Shown: positions 25,417 to 34,319 of the stretch, piece by piece | How positions within the stretch are numbered: the stretch's first letter is position 1 | Layout of the letters: each line of letters begins with the position of its first letter | Source: Marinomonas sp. IMCC 4694 | Lineage (GTDB): Bacteria > Pseudomonadota > Gammaproteobacteria > Pseudomonadales > Marinomonadaceae | Length of the DNA stretch: 64,000 nt | Assembly (NCBI RefSeq): GCF_008122525.1 | Contig: NZ_VSRV01000001.1 | Span: forward strand, 3,462,941 to 3,526,940 | Direction of reading: 5' to 3' | The notes under the pieces: generated by a model | Databases searched by the model: none | What the model was told of the DNA's origin: nothing | The model's input: only the letters and a program-made list of their open reading frames with translations | Made by a program: the position numbers and the translations under genes

Positions 25417-26903
25417 TGGACGTTTTACATTACTTATCAATCGGGTTTTCTGTTGCTTTAACGCCTCTCAATTTAGGCTTGGTGCTTGCTGGGTGCTTTA
25501 TCGGCACCTTAATTGGTTCATTACCAGGCATTGGCCCAATTAATGGCGTTGCTATTTTATTACCACTTGCCTATTCCATCGGCTTGCCTCCTGAATCTGC
25601 ACTTATTCTATTAGCAGGTGTCTATTATGGTGCGGAATACGGCGGCCGAATTTCCAGTATATTACTCAATGTTCCAGGAGACGCGGGCGCCATAATGACC
25701 ACATTAGATGGTTACCCAATGGCGAAACGTGGCGAAGGGGGGCGGGCGCTGGCTTTATCGGCGGTGTCTTCTTTCTTTGGTAGCATGGGAGCATTGCTGC
25801 TCATGGTGATTTTTGCACCATTACTCAGTAAGTTGGCTATTCAATTTGGCCCTTCCGAATACGTTTGGTTGATGATTTTTGCGTTTACCTGCTTGGCGAC
25901 CATGGTTGGTAAACGACCAATTAAAACCGTCGTGGGCGTGGTCATTGGTCTGCTTTTCGCTACGGTAGGCATTGATTCTGGTACGGGCGTGTTGCGCTTT
26001 ACTATGGGCATTCCCAACTTATTCGATGGTGTCGACTTTTTGGTGGTCGTGATTGGTATGTTTGCCATCAGTGAAGTATTAATACTGCTTGAAAGCTGGG
26101 CGCGTAACGATTTGAAACTCACGCCAGTAGGAAAAAGCTTTATCAGCTTTTCTGACATTATGGCCGTTAAATGGGTCATTTTTCGCTCCACACTTTCTGG
26201 CTTTTTAATCGGCGTGTTACCGGGAACCGGCGCATCGATTGCCAGCGCCGTGGCTTATGGAACAGAAAAACGCTTTGCAGAAGGAAAAGACGAGCACTTT
26301 GGCAATGGTGACATTCGTGGTTTGGCAGCACCAGAAGCAGCGAACAACGCGTCTGCAGCAGGCTCTATGGTACCTATGCTAACACTCGGTATTCCAGGCA
26401 GTGGAACAACGGCTATTCTATTAGGTGCGCTGATGATGTTTAACATTACGCCGGGGCCATTATTGTTTGAACAACAGCCCAACATTGCTTGGGGTCTTAT
26501 TGCGTCTATGTTTATTGGTAACATCGCATTATTAGTGATGAACTTGCCGATGATCGGCGTGTTTGTAAAATTGTTGTCCATCAAGCAGTCCTATCTTGTT
26601 CCTATCATTGTGATGCTCACGTTTGTCGGAATCTATTCGATTCATGGCGATACATTTGACCTATTTTTCATGATTGTCTTGGGTGTTTTTGCCTTCATTT
26701 TACGTAAGTTGGGGTTCTCCCTTGCACCTGTCATTTTGGGTTTGGTATTAGGAGAAGTATTGGAAGAAAACCTACGCCGAGCGCTGTCTATCAGTGGCGG
26801 TGATTGGTCTATTTTACTGAATGGCACCATGACCTATGTGTTGGCGATCGCCACGGTTGCAGCACTAACAGCCCCAAGAATATTGAAAACACTGAAAAAA
26901 TAA
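25416..26903 (+). CDS. tctA: Tricarboxylate transporter large membrane subunit TctA
   Basis: This is the main permease, 495 residues with about 11-12 membrane helices. Diagnostic TctA motifs are seen: GTLIGSLPGIGPINGVAILLP near residue 32, YYGAEYGGRISSILLNVPGDAG, LIGVLPGTGASIAS and PEAANNASAAGSMVPMLTLGIPGSG. Import is driven by an ion gradient. It is translationally coupled to tctB and followed by a terminator. Confidence 0.95.
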   Translation: MDVLHYLSIGFSVALTPLNLGLVLAGCFIGTLIGSLPGIGPINGVAILLPLAYSIGLPPESALILLAGVYYGAEYGGRISSILLNVPGDAGAIMTTLDGYPMAKRGEGGRALALSAVSSFFGSMGALLLMVIFAPLLSKLAIQFGPSEYVWLMIFAFTCLATMVGKRPIKTVVGVVIGLLFATVGIDSGTGVLRFTMGIPNLFDGVDFLVVVIGMFAISEVLILLESWARNDLKLTPVGKSFISFSDIMAVKWVIFRSTLSGFLIGVLPGTGASIASAVAYGTEKRFAEGKDEHFGNGDIRGLAAPEAANNASAAGSMVPMLTLGIPGSGTTAILLGALMMFNITPGPLLFEQQPNIAWGLIASMFIGNIALLVMNLPMIGVFVKLLSIKQSYLVPIIVMLTFVGIYSIHGDTFDLFFMIVLGVFAFILRKLGFSLAPVILGLVLGEVLEENLRRALSISGGDWSILLNGTMTYVLAIATVAALTAPRILKTLKK

Positions 26904-26930
26904 ACATTCAAAATAATAGTCTAAGCTCGA

Positions 26931-26966
26931 AAAAAAACCTCTTTGTTACCAAAGAGGCTTTTTTTT
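26931..26966. terminator. Bidirectional terminator between tctA and TRAP binding-protein gene
   Basis: AAAAAAACCTCTTTG, a 4-nt loop and CAAAGAGGCTTTTTTTT make a long stem with A- and U-runs on both sides, able to stop transcription from both convergent genes. Confidence 0.9.
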
Positions 26967-26993
26967 GCTGTATTCTATTTTATCCGTTAAGGC

Positions 26994-28112
26994 TTAATCA
27001 TTTGCACGCGCGTTGATAAAAGCACGCTCTGAGATGTCATGCCATGCGGTCACCGAATTCAAGAAGCTTTTAAACGAGTCGTAGACTTTTTGGCTCATTG
27101 GGTCATTGGCTGCCACGTCTTTTAGCGTTTCATCGGAGGCTACTTTTAGCGCTTCGAGCAGATCCTTCGGAAATTTCTTCAGAATAACATTGTGATCGTT
27201 CACCAAGGTTTCTAACGCCGCGTTATTACGCGCTGTAAATTCGTTCAACATACCAAGGTTGGCTTGTTGAGCGGCAGCGCGAACGATATTCTGCAAGTCT
27301 GCAGGCAATGCATTGTAGGCGTCTTTATTTACCAAGGCTTCGATTGCAGAGCCCGGTTCTTGCCAGCCTGGGTAGTAGTAGTATTTCGCAGCTTTATAGA
27401 GACCAAAGGCTAGGTCGTTGTAAGGCCCTACCCATTCAGTTGCGTCAATCGTGCCGGTTTGCAGCGCGGTAAAAATTTCACTGCCAGGCAGGTTAACCAT
27501 CACAGCACCGACTTTTTTCATCACTTCACCGCCAAGACCAGGCATGCGCATTTTTAGGCCTTTGAAGTCATCAACCGAATTGATTTCTTTGTTGAACCAG
27601 CCGCCCATTTGCGCACCAGAGTTACCCGCTGCCATAGGGATAATATTAAAGGGGGCGTACACCTCTTCCCATAGTGTTAAACCGTCACCATATTCTAGCC
27701 ACGCGTTAAACTCTTGCGCCGTCATGCCGAATGGAACTGAGGAGAAAAACTGCACCGCTGGCGCCTTACCTTTCCAGTAATAGGCCGTGCTGTGACCCAT
27801 TTCTGCGGTACCCCGAGACACCGCGTCAAACACTTCCAACGGAGGGACTAGCTCACCCGCTGCGTAGACTTTCACCGTCAAACGTCCGTCAGACATGGCG
27901 GTAATGTTTTTGGCTAACGCTTCGGCACCCGTACCCAACCCTGGAAAGTTTTTCGGCCACGTCGTGACCATTTTCCATTCTATGGGTTTCGCTTCTACTT
28001 TTTGCTCTACTTTAGTTGTTTCTTCTGCTGTTTCTGAGCCGCCACACGCGACCAAAGACGCTGCCAGTAAACCCGCAAACGCCCATTTTCCTAACCCCAT
28101 TAAATTACGCAT
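26994..28112 (-). CDS. TRAP transporter substrate-binding lipoprotein (TakP/FcbT1-like)
   Basis: The 372-residue protein starts with a lipoprotein signal (LLAASLVAC, Cys23), unusual for a TRAP binding protein, which is normally free in the periplasm. The mature part is the DctP fold of the subfamily that includes TakP, with MVTTWPKNFPGLG, AAGELVPPLEVFDAVSRGTAEMGH, GNSGAQMGGWF and KGLKMRMPGLGG. These bind 2-oxoacids or related anions. No permease genes adjoin it; the dctQM pair at 12.9-14.8 kb belongs to the matching permease subfamily. Ribosome site GAGGG precedes the ATG. Confidence 0.88.
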   Translation of the reverse strand: MRNLMGLGKWAFAGLLAASLVACGGSETAEETTKVEQKVEAKPIEWKMVTTWPKNFPGLGTGAEALAKNITAMSDGRLTVKVYAAGELVPPLEVFDAVSRGTAEMGHSTAYYWKGKAPAVQFFSSVPFGMTAQEFNAWLEYGDGLTLWEEVYAPFNIIPMAAGNSGAQMGGWFNKEINSVDDFKGLKMRMPGLGGEVMKKVGAVMVNLPGSEIFTALQTGTIDATEWVGPYNDLAFGLYKAAKYYYYPGWQEPGSAIEALVNKDAYNALPADLQNIVRAAAQQANLGMLNEFTARNNAALETLVNDHNVILKKFPKDLLEALKVASDETLKDVAANDPMSQKVYDSFKSFLNSVTAWHDISERAFINARAND

Positions 28113-28301
28113 TATATTCCCTCAGGAAGCCAGTTACTTGTGTATAAAATCTGTCTGCGACATGTGAAAGCGATGGTCAGACAAAAAACGCCGTTTCCAT
28201 GTAAAAACACGAAGGCGACGAAAGATAATAAGAATTGCAGGATTGTTGCTCAACCTTTTTCCAAAGAAAACGTCCTATTTACGCCAATAACCACGAATAG
28301 G

Positions 28302-29360
28302 TTAGCTCTCTGCAGAATAATTCCACGACATGCGCTGACCACTTTCTGCAGATTGCTCAGCCAAACACAGTAAATACACTAACTGACAAGCTTGCTCCAG
28401 CGCCACTGGCGCCTTACCTTTACCTAAAATGGCATCGCGTAATTGGCCATAAAATGCGGCGTAATCACCCTGCGTTGACGGTTCAACTACCCCCTCAATC
28501 TCATCTTGAGCGTGGGCAACAAAACGCGTAACTTTCTGCTGCGCCGCTTTAGACGGAAAATACGATTCCCACGGCCTTTGACCACTACGCAGCGCTTCTT
28601 CTTGGGGATCCAACCCCACACACTGCCAGCTTCCTTGTGTGAATCGCGCATTAAAACGACGCATATCGCCGGCTTCATATGGTGTCGACCCCAAACGAAC
28701 ACGCCTATCATCGTAACCCAATTCAATCTCAAACCAGTCATGAGTCAAGCTGTTATCTCGCAAGGTATCAATGCTGGCATGCAACCATTTTGGTGGGCCA
28801 AACAAACACAAGACCTGATCCAAAAGGTGCGGCCCTAAATCCCAAAAAATCCCTGTGCCAACACCGGGCGCCTCACGCCAACGCGCTTGAGCCGATGGGC
28901 GAAAGCGATCAAAACGAGAATCCAAATGCTTCAACTCTCCCAATTCACCACTGTCGATTAAGGCTTTAAGGCGAAGGAAGTCACCATCAAAACGACGATT
29001 TTGATACACACAAAACACCAAGCCTTTTTGCTTAGAAAGGGTACAGAGTGCTTCAATTTCCACTACCGTGGTGACAGATGGCTTTTCCAATAATACATGC
29101 TTGCCGTTTTCCAACGCCCGTTTGGCTTGATCAAAATGCAACGCATTCGGTGTCGTGATCACCACTAAATCCACATCCGGCGCGGTAAACACGAGTTCTG
29201 CCGTCGGCACCACCGCCACCTCCGGCAACACCGCTTTCACTTCATCGACTTTGGAGCTGCACACATACGCCATCGTCATATCAGGATCGTTGATCACAAA
29301 CGGCGCATGAAACACCCGACCAGATAAACCGAAACCAATCAAACCAACACGAATCGCCAT
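28302..29360 (-). CDS. Gfo/Idh/MocA-family oxidoreductase
   Basis: The 352-residue protein has an N-terminal NAD(P)-binding Rossmann fold (VGLIGFGLSGRVFHAPF), the family EKP motif (HVLLEKPSVTT) and a C-terminal domain with GTGIFWDLGPHLLDQVL, which includes the catalytic-type Asp/His positions. It resembles the YhhX/YdgJ branch. Substrates are probably sugars or polyols, but none can be chosen. It stands alone between the TRAP binding protein and uvrD. Confidence 0.88.
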   Translation of the reverse strand: MAIRVGLIGFGLSGRVFHAPFVINDPDMTMAYVCSSKVDEVKAVLPEVAVVPTAELVFTAPDVDLVVITTPNALHFDQAKRALENGKHVLLEKPSVTTVVEIEALCTLSKQKGLVFCVYQNRRFDGDFLRLKALIDSGELGELKHLDSRFDRFRPSAQARWREAPGVGTGIFWDLGPHLLDQVLCLFGPPKWLHASIDTLRDNSLTHDWFEIELGYDDRRVRLGSTPYEAGDMRRFNARFTQGSWQCVGLDPQEEALRSGQRPWESYFPSKAAQQKVTRFVAHAQDEIEGVVEPSTQGDYAAFYGQLRDAILGKGKAPVALEQACQLVYLLCLAEQSAESGQRMSWNYSAES

Positions 29361-29456
29361 GCATCACCCCTTACTGCTTGTTTTTATAATGATGTTTCCT
29401 GTAAAAAATTTACTTAACTCGTTATCACAGGTTATCTCTTGGCCCCATTCGCTGAA

Positions 29457-31670
29457 CTATAAAACCTCCAATTTCGCAAACGACAGCACCAGCCATTTAG
29501 TGCCTTCGTCATCGAAGTTTACCTGAACGCGTGCTTGTGGGCCTTGGCCTTCGTAGTTGATCACTAACCCTTCACCAAACACTGGATGATTCACTCGATC
29601 GCCCATATTGACAGTGATGTCTGGGACTTTAAAACTGTTCAGTACGCTGCTGTTTTGCAGTTTGTTCTTTTCAACGTGGTAATCAGGTCGTTGCAAGGAA
29701 ACCGGGCGGCTGACTTGTGAGCGCAAGCGTACTTCTTCCAAACAGGCCGGCGGAAGTTCTTTGATAAAGCGTGATGGGCTGTTGAAGGATTCGCTGCCGA
29801 ACAAACGACGCGATTCTGCGTAGGTGATGTAGAGTTTTTCCATAGCACGGGTGATGCCGACGTAACAGAGGCGACGTTCTTCTTCGAGGCGCCCCGGTTC
29901 TTCAAACGACATTTTGCTCGGAAAGACGTTCTCCTCTACGCCGGTTAAAAATACCAAAGGAAACTCCAGGCCCTTAGCCGAATGCAGTGTCATAAGTTGC
30001 ACGGCGTCTTGGTATTCATCGGCTTGGGCATCGCCGGCATCCAACACGGCTTTATCAAGAAAGGCCATCAACGGCGAGCTGAACGCTTCGTCTTCATCGC
30101 TCCAACTGAACCCACCGGCGGCGCCGACTAGCTCTTTTAAGTTTTCGATGCGCGCTTCGCCCTTTTCGCCTTTCTCTTTTTCATGGAACGGAATCAAACC
30201 CGCTTCTTCGATGATTTGCTCGAAGATGTCGTTTAAATTCAAATCCGGCTGCTGCACCGTAGTCGTCAGACCTTCGATCAGCTGCAAGAAGGCGTTTATG
30301 GCATTGGTCGCCCGAGCCGTCATCAAAGATTGTCGGACCACTTCTTGCGCGGCTTGCCACATAGAGCAGCCATTATCGCGGGCGATTTCCCGCAAAGTGC
30401 CAATGCTGCGCTCGCCAATGCCCCGGGGCGGTACATTGATGACGCGCTCCATAGCGCCATCGTCGTTTGGATCCAACGCCAAGCGCGCGTACGCCAAGGC
30501 GTTTTTGATTTCCAAACGGTCATAAAATCTGTGCCCACCATAAATTCGATAAGCAATCTGTTCCCGTACTAAGCATTCTTCAATCACCCGAGACTGCGCA
30601 TTGGAGCGGTACAGAATCGCCATGCCGACCAGTGGAGTGCCCTTGTCGTGCCATTGTTTGATAATGCCAAGAATGAAGCGCGCTTCGTCCTGTTCATTAA
30701 ACCCGGCATAGAGTGAAATAGGATCGCCTTCACCACTGTCCGTCCAAAGCTCTTTCCCCAAGCGGTCGTCGTTGTGTTTGATCAAGCCGTTGGCCGCATT
30801 CAGGATATGGCCAGTTGAACGGTAGTTTTGCTCCAAACGGATGGTGCCAACATCTTTAAAATCTTTGGTGAAATTTTGGATATTTTCAATTTTCGCACCA
30901 CGCCAGCCGTAAATGGACTGGTCGTCGTCACCCACGGCCATTATCGTGCCTTCGCTGCCCACCATGATGCGCAACCACGCGTATTGAATGGTGTTGGTAT
31001 CTTGAAACTCGTCCACCAGCACATGGCGAAAACGGTCTTGATAATGGCGTAGCAAGGCGGGCGTGCTGAGCATCAGTTCGTGCGCACGCAACAACAATTC
31101 GCCGAAATCCAGCAAACCGCCACGTTCACAGGCTTCTTCATAGTGGTAATACAACTCGCGCATGCCTTTAGAGAAAGGATCATGGCTGTCTGGCACATGA
31201 GCCGCGCGACGACCTTCGTCTTTTTGCGCGTTGATAAACCAAGACACTTGTTTGGGCGGCCAGCGAGTATCGTCGATATTCAGTTCGCGCATGATGCGTT
31301 TGATGAGTCGAAGCTGATCGTCGCTGTCCATAATTTGGAAGTTTTCTTTTAGCCCCGCATCGCGCCAATGAGCACGCAATAAGCGATGCGCCAAACCGTG
31401 AAAGGTGCCTACCCACATACCTTGTGGCGGCACACCGACCAATTGTTCGATCCGCCCTTGCATCTCACGGGCGGCTTTATTGGTAAAGGTCACGGCCATC
31501 AAGCTGTAAGGCGACAGTTCATAAGCGTGCATTAACCACGCGATACGATGTACCAAGACTCGAGTTTTGCCCGACCCTGCACCAGCCAAAACCAGACTGT
31601 TTTGCAGCGGTGCGGCCACGGCTTCACGCTGTTTGTCATTGAGTGAATCGAGGATAAAAGAAACGTCCAT
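29457..31670 (-). CDS. uvrD: DNA helicase II UvrD
   Basis: UvrD unwinds DNA 3' to 5' in mismatch and nucleotide-excision repair. The 737 residues start MDVSFILDSLNDKQREAV, as in E. coli, and carry SF1A motifs: I (LAGAGSGKTR), Ia (TFTNKAAREM), II (LVDEFQDTN), III (VGDDDQSIYGWRGA), IV (QNYRST), V (LMTLHSAKGLEFP) and VI (YVGITRAMEKLYI), with a C-terminal Tudor-like end (GEGLVINYEGQGPQARVQVNF). I found no LexA box (CTGT-N8-ACAG) in the upstream gap, so SOS control is not evident. Confidence 0.97.
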   Translation of the reverse strand: MDVSFILDSLNDKQREAVAAPLQNSLVLAGAGSGKTRVLVHRIAWLMHAYELSPYSLMAVTFTNKAAREMQGRIEQLVGVPPQGMWVGTFHGLAHRLLRAHWRDAGLKENFQIMDSDDQLRLIKRIMRELNIDDTRWPPKQVSWFINAQKDEGRRAAHVPDSHDPFSKGMRELYYHYEEACERGGLLDFGELLLRAHELMLSTPALLRHYQDRFRHVLVDEFQDTNTIQYAWLRIMVGSEGTIMAVGDDDQSIYGWRGAKIENIQNFTKDFKDVGTIRLEQNYRSTGHILNAANGLIKHNDDRLGKELWTDSGEGDPISLYAGFNEQDEARFILGIIKQWHDKGTPLVGMAILYRSNAQSRVIEECLVREQIAYRIYGGHRFYDRLEIKNALAYARLALDPNDDGAMERVINVPPRGIGERSIGTLREIARDNGCSMWQAAQEVVRQSLMTARATNAINAFLQLIEGLTTTVQQPDLNLNDIFEQIIEEAGLIPFHEKEKGEKGEARIENLKELVGAAGGFSWSDEDEAFSSPLMAFLDKAVLDAGDAQADEYQDAVQLMTLHSAKGLEFPLVFLTGVEENVFPSKMSFEEPGRLEEERRLCYVGITRAMEKLYITYAESRRLFGSESFNSPSRFIKELPPACLEEVRLRSQVSRPVSLQRPDYHVEKNKLQNSSVLNSFKVPDITVNMGDRVNHPVFGEGLVINYEGQGPQARVQVNFDDEGTKWLVLSFAKLEVL

Positions 31671-31718
31671 TGCATTCCGCCATGATTAATTAATAAATTT
31701 GTCACAAAAAACACGTAA

Positions 31719-31743
31719 AAATAGATTGATTTTTAATCTATTT
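31719..31743. repeat. Inverted repeat upstream of uvrD
   Basis: AAATAGATT, a 7-nt spacer and AATCTATTT form a perfect 9-bp palindrome about 50 bp before the uvrD start in an AT-rich stretch. It could be an operator or a weak hairpin; its role is not known. Confidence 0.4.
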
Positions 31744-31795
31744 GAGCTTTTTATTAGTTTGAAAATGAGTTGTCTGTCTATTTTGACTTTTTTTA

Positions 31796-31834
31796 ACTGT
31801 CGATGACAGTGCTCTATGCACTCAATGTCATCGA
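31796..31834 (+). promoter_or_regulatory. Nested inverted repeats in leader of small gene
   Basis: TCGATGACAGTGC pairs with GCAC and TGTCATCGA across a small bulge, and the overlapping ACTGTC-GAT-GACAGT is itself a perfect palindrome, so two exclusive structures can form. It ends 20 bp before the small gene start and may act in its RNA leader or as an operator. Confidence 0.4.
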
Positions 31835-31854
31835 ACGTCCAAAAGGGTATAACG

Positions 31855-32058
31855 ATGAGCGATTTTGCGGAAACATTAACTGAAGTAAAAACCGACATAA
31901 TGCACGCTTCTATTAGCCTAGAAAATGAATCAAAGGAGCGTAATCAAAAGGAAGACGCGGCACGACTGTTAAGAGCACGACGCGCCATCGAGCAGCATTT
32001 GGAGCAAAAGCGCTTCAATCATAACGTGGCTAATGGTTGGGATGATTACAAGATTTGA
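31855..32058 (+). CDS. Small conserved protein, PA3496-like
   Basis: From the ATG at 31855 (AAGGG upstream; an earlier in-frame ATG falls in the leader hairpin) the product has 67 residues: an acidic helical start (MSDFAETLTEVKTDI) and a basic, helical C-terminal half (ARRAIEQHLEQKRFNHNVANGWDDY). The latter resembles the R-R-x-I-E-x-x-L-E-x-K-R-L pattern of small PA3496-type proteins, which have no settled function. It has its own terminator. Divergent from uvrD. Confidence 0.6.
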   Translation: MSDFAETLTEVKTDIMHASISLENESKERNQKEDAARLLRARRAIEQHLEQKRFNHNVANGWDDYKI

Positions 32059-32105
32059 TGACGTAGTTTACGTACTCTACGATATTGCATAGACCTCATG
32101 ACACA

Positions 32106-32140
32106 AGACCTGACCTTATTGTCAGGTCTGATATTTTTTT
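32106..32140 (+). terminator. Rho-independent terminator after small gene
   Basis: AGACCTGAC, a 6-nt loop and GTCAGGTCT make a perfect 9-bp stem followed by GATATTTTTTTT. Confidence 0.88.
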
Positions 32141-32305
32141 TCATTCTTTCCATACGTTTTGTCATAGCGCACATTCTAGCGGTATTTACACGCCCTTTCC
32201 TCTCAACTTATGGCAGTGGCTGGCGTCTTGGAGTACCATACTCGTTGATTTTTACATCTTCTAATCCATAATAAAAAAGACAATAACCCTCTTGGGGGAG
32301 TTACC

Positions 32306-33502
32306 ATGTTTGAACATATCCAAGCTGCTCCTGCAGACCCAATTCTTGGCCTTAATGATGCTTATAAAAGCGATCCGAACCCTAATAAAATTAATTTAGG
32401 CGTCGGCGTATACAAAGACGAACAAGGCAATACACCCATTTTAAAAGCGGTAAAACAAGCGGAAGAACGCTTGTTAGCTCAAGAAAAAACCAAAAATTAC
32501 CTCAGTATTGAAGGTGCACCCGCTTACCGTGCCGCCGTACAACGACTATTATTTGGTAAAGATCACACCATTATCAGTAAACAACTTGCGCAAACCGCAC
32601 AAACCCCTGGTGGTACAGGCGCCCTTCGCGTGGCGGCAGAGTTCATTAAAAAACACCTTCCTGAAGCCACCATTTGGGTCAGCAACCCAACCTGGGCCAA
32701 TCATCAATCTATTTTCCAGTCTGTGGGCTTAGAAGTGGGCAGTTACGCCTACTACGACGCCAACGCAAAATCGTTGGATTTTGAGGCCATGCTAGCCAGC
32801 TTATCCCAAGTGCCGGAAGGCGATGTGGTCCTGTTCCATGGCTGTTGCCACAATCCAACTGGCGTGGATCCGACCCCTGAGCAGTGGTATCAATTGGCTA
32901 AGTTATGCAGCAAGCAAGGCTTTTTACCCCTGTTTGATTTTGCTTACCAAGGCTTTGGTCAAGGTTTACAAGAAGACGCTCATGGCTTACGTACTTTTCT
33001 TGAGCACGTACCAGAGATGCTCATTGCTAGCTCATTTTCAAAGAACTTTGGTCTGTACAATGAACGCGTTGGCGCACTGACGATTCTATGTGAAACCACA
33101 GAACAAGCTGAAACGGCCTTCACGCAAATTAAACGTTGTATTCGAACTAACTATTCAAACCCACCGTCTCATGGCTCTGCTGTGGTCGCTGAAATACTCA
33201 ATGACGACGAACTCTACGCGCTGTGGGACAGTGAAGTGAAAGCCATGCGTACGCGTATTCACGAAATGCGCAGTTTGTTTGTGAACACCTTACGCGTTAA
33301 AGGTGTCAGCCAGGATTTCTCTTTTATTTCAAAGCAACAGGGCATGTTTTCTTTTTCTGGTTTAACACCAGATCAAGTAGCGACGTTACGCAAAGAGTAC
33401 GGCATTTACATTGTGGGTTCGGGACGAATCAGTGTCGCAGGTATGACTCATGACAATATGGGACCGCTTTGTGATGCTATTGCAGCGATTCTAAATAACT
33501 AA
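32306..33502 (+). CDS. Class I aminotransferase (aspartate / aromatic)
   Basis: This PLP enzyme of the AspC/TyrB type transfers amino groups between aspartate or aromatic amino acids and 2-oxoglutarate. The 398 residues include PGGTGALRVAAEF, the NPTWANH segment, HGCCHNPTGVDP, FDFAYQGFGQG (PLP Asp/Tyr), the Schiff-base Lys in SSFSKNFGLYNERVGA and the substrate Arg in GRISVAGM. Length and motifs fit subgroup Ia. AspC and TyrB cannot be separated by eye. It is monocistronic, between two terminators. Confidence 0.93.
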   Translation: MFEHIQAAPADPILGLNDAYKSDPNPNKINLGVGVYKDEQGNTPILKAVKQAEERLLAQEKTKNYLSIEGAPAYRAAVQRLLFGKDHTIISKQLAQTAQTPGGTGALRVAAEFIKKHLPEATIWVSNPTWANHQSIFQSVGLEVGSYAYYDANAKSLDFEAMLASLSQVPEGDVVLFHGCCHNPTGVDPTPEQWYQLAKLCSKQGFLPLFDFAYQGFGQGLQEDAHGLRTFLEHVPEMLIASSFSKNFGLYNERVGALTILCETTEQAETAFTQIKRCIRTNYSNPPSHGSAVVAEILNDDELYALWDSEVKAMRTRIHEMRSLFVNTLRVKGVSQDFSFISKQQGMFSFSGLTPDQVATLRKEYGIYIVGSGRISVAGMTHDNMGPLCDAIAAILNN

Positions 33503-33527
33503 GACATCGCCCAAACACGGCGTTTCT

Positions 33528-33566
33528 AAAACGACTTCAGTTCACTCACTGAGGTCGTTTTTTTTG
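33528..33566 (+). terminator. Rho-independent terminator after aminotransferase gene
   Basis: AAAACGACTTCAG, an 8-nt loop and CTGAGGTCGTTTTTTTT form a stem with one G-T pair and a long U-run. Confidence 0.88.
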
Positions 33567-33655
33567 CATTGTTTTCAGGGTTTTATTGCTGTTTACATGA
33601 CTAGACTGTTACTTTACGGTTTCATTTTTCACGCTATCAATTTCTGGAGTATCCC

Positions 33656-34282
33656 ATGGCTGCCACGCTGATTTACTGCTACGACCCAATGTGTAGCTGG
33701 TGTTGGGGATTTCGCCCAACATGGACTAAGCTGCAAAAGTCCCTACAAGGCTTAATTGATTCCAACCAACTGACGATCCAGCCGATGCTTGGCGGTCTCG
33801 CAGTAGACTCAGATGTGCCTATGCCAGAAGACATGAAAGGCAAACTCGAAGGTACTTGGCAACATATTCAATCGGTATTAGGTACAGAGTTTAACTTTGA
33901 TTTCTGGCGCACCGCATCACCACGACGTTCTACCTACCCAGCGTGTCGAGCTTGTTATGTGGCGAGAGACAGTGGTCTTGAAGACGAAATGTACCATGCC
34001 ATTCAAACTGCTTACTATTTACAAGCTAAGAACCCTTCTGACTTGGACACACTCACTGAGTGCGCAGATAACATTGGATTAAGCCCAGAAGGGTTTAGCA
34101 AAGCCATGCAGCATGTGAAAGACAAGCAACTGATCGAGCAAGAAATACAGCAATCAAGACAGCTAGGTTTACACTCTTTTCCATCTTTGGCACTGCTAAT
34201 AGGCGACAAACTTATCCCGATCGCGCTTGATTACCAAAACCACTCCACCATGTTAATGGCCATAAAAAAGGCGCTATCATAG
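33656..34282 (+). CDS. DsbA-family (FrnE-like) thioredoxin-fold protein
   Basis: The 208-residue protein has the redox motif CSWC at residues 13-16 (YCYDPMCSWCWGF), a helical insert typical of FrnE/2-hydroxychromene-isomerase-like DsbA relatives, and the cis-Pro loop (LGLHSFPSLALLIGD). It has no signal peptide, so it should act in the cytosol, perhaps as a dithiol oxidoreductase. A transcription terminator for the convergent gene overlaps its last codons. Confidence 0.83.
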   Translation: MAATLIYCYDPMCSWCWGFRPTWTKLQKSLQGLIDSNQLTIQPMLGGLAVDSDVPMPEDMKGKLEGTWQHIQSVLGTEFNFDFWRTASPRRSTYPACRACYVARDSGLEDEMYHAIQTAYYLQAKNPSDLDTLTECADNIGLSPEGFSKAMQHVKDKQLIEQEIQQSRQLGLHSFPSLALLIGDKLIPIALDYQNHSTMLMAIKKALS

Positions 34283-34288
34283 CGCCTT
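34264..34288 (-). terminator. Terminator for PAP2 gene, inside the end of the DsbA-like gene
   Basis: AAGGCGCTA-TGA-TAGCGCCTT on the minus strand is followed by TTTTTATGG, giving a U-run only in the minus direction. It lies 30 bp past the PAP2 stop and contains the stop codon of the facing gene. Confidence 0.75.
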
Positions 34289-34319
34289 AGCGTTTACCTA
34301 TTATTACGTCGAAACAACG

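Noticed and set aside
31796..31811. Candidate LexA/SOS box near uvrD
   Set aside because: CTGT and ACAG are separated by 5 bases, not 8, and the site is nearer the divergent small gene.
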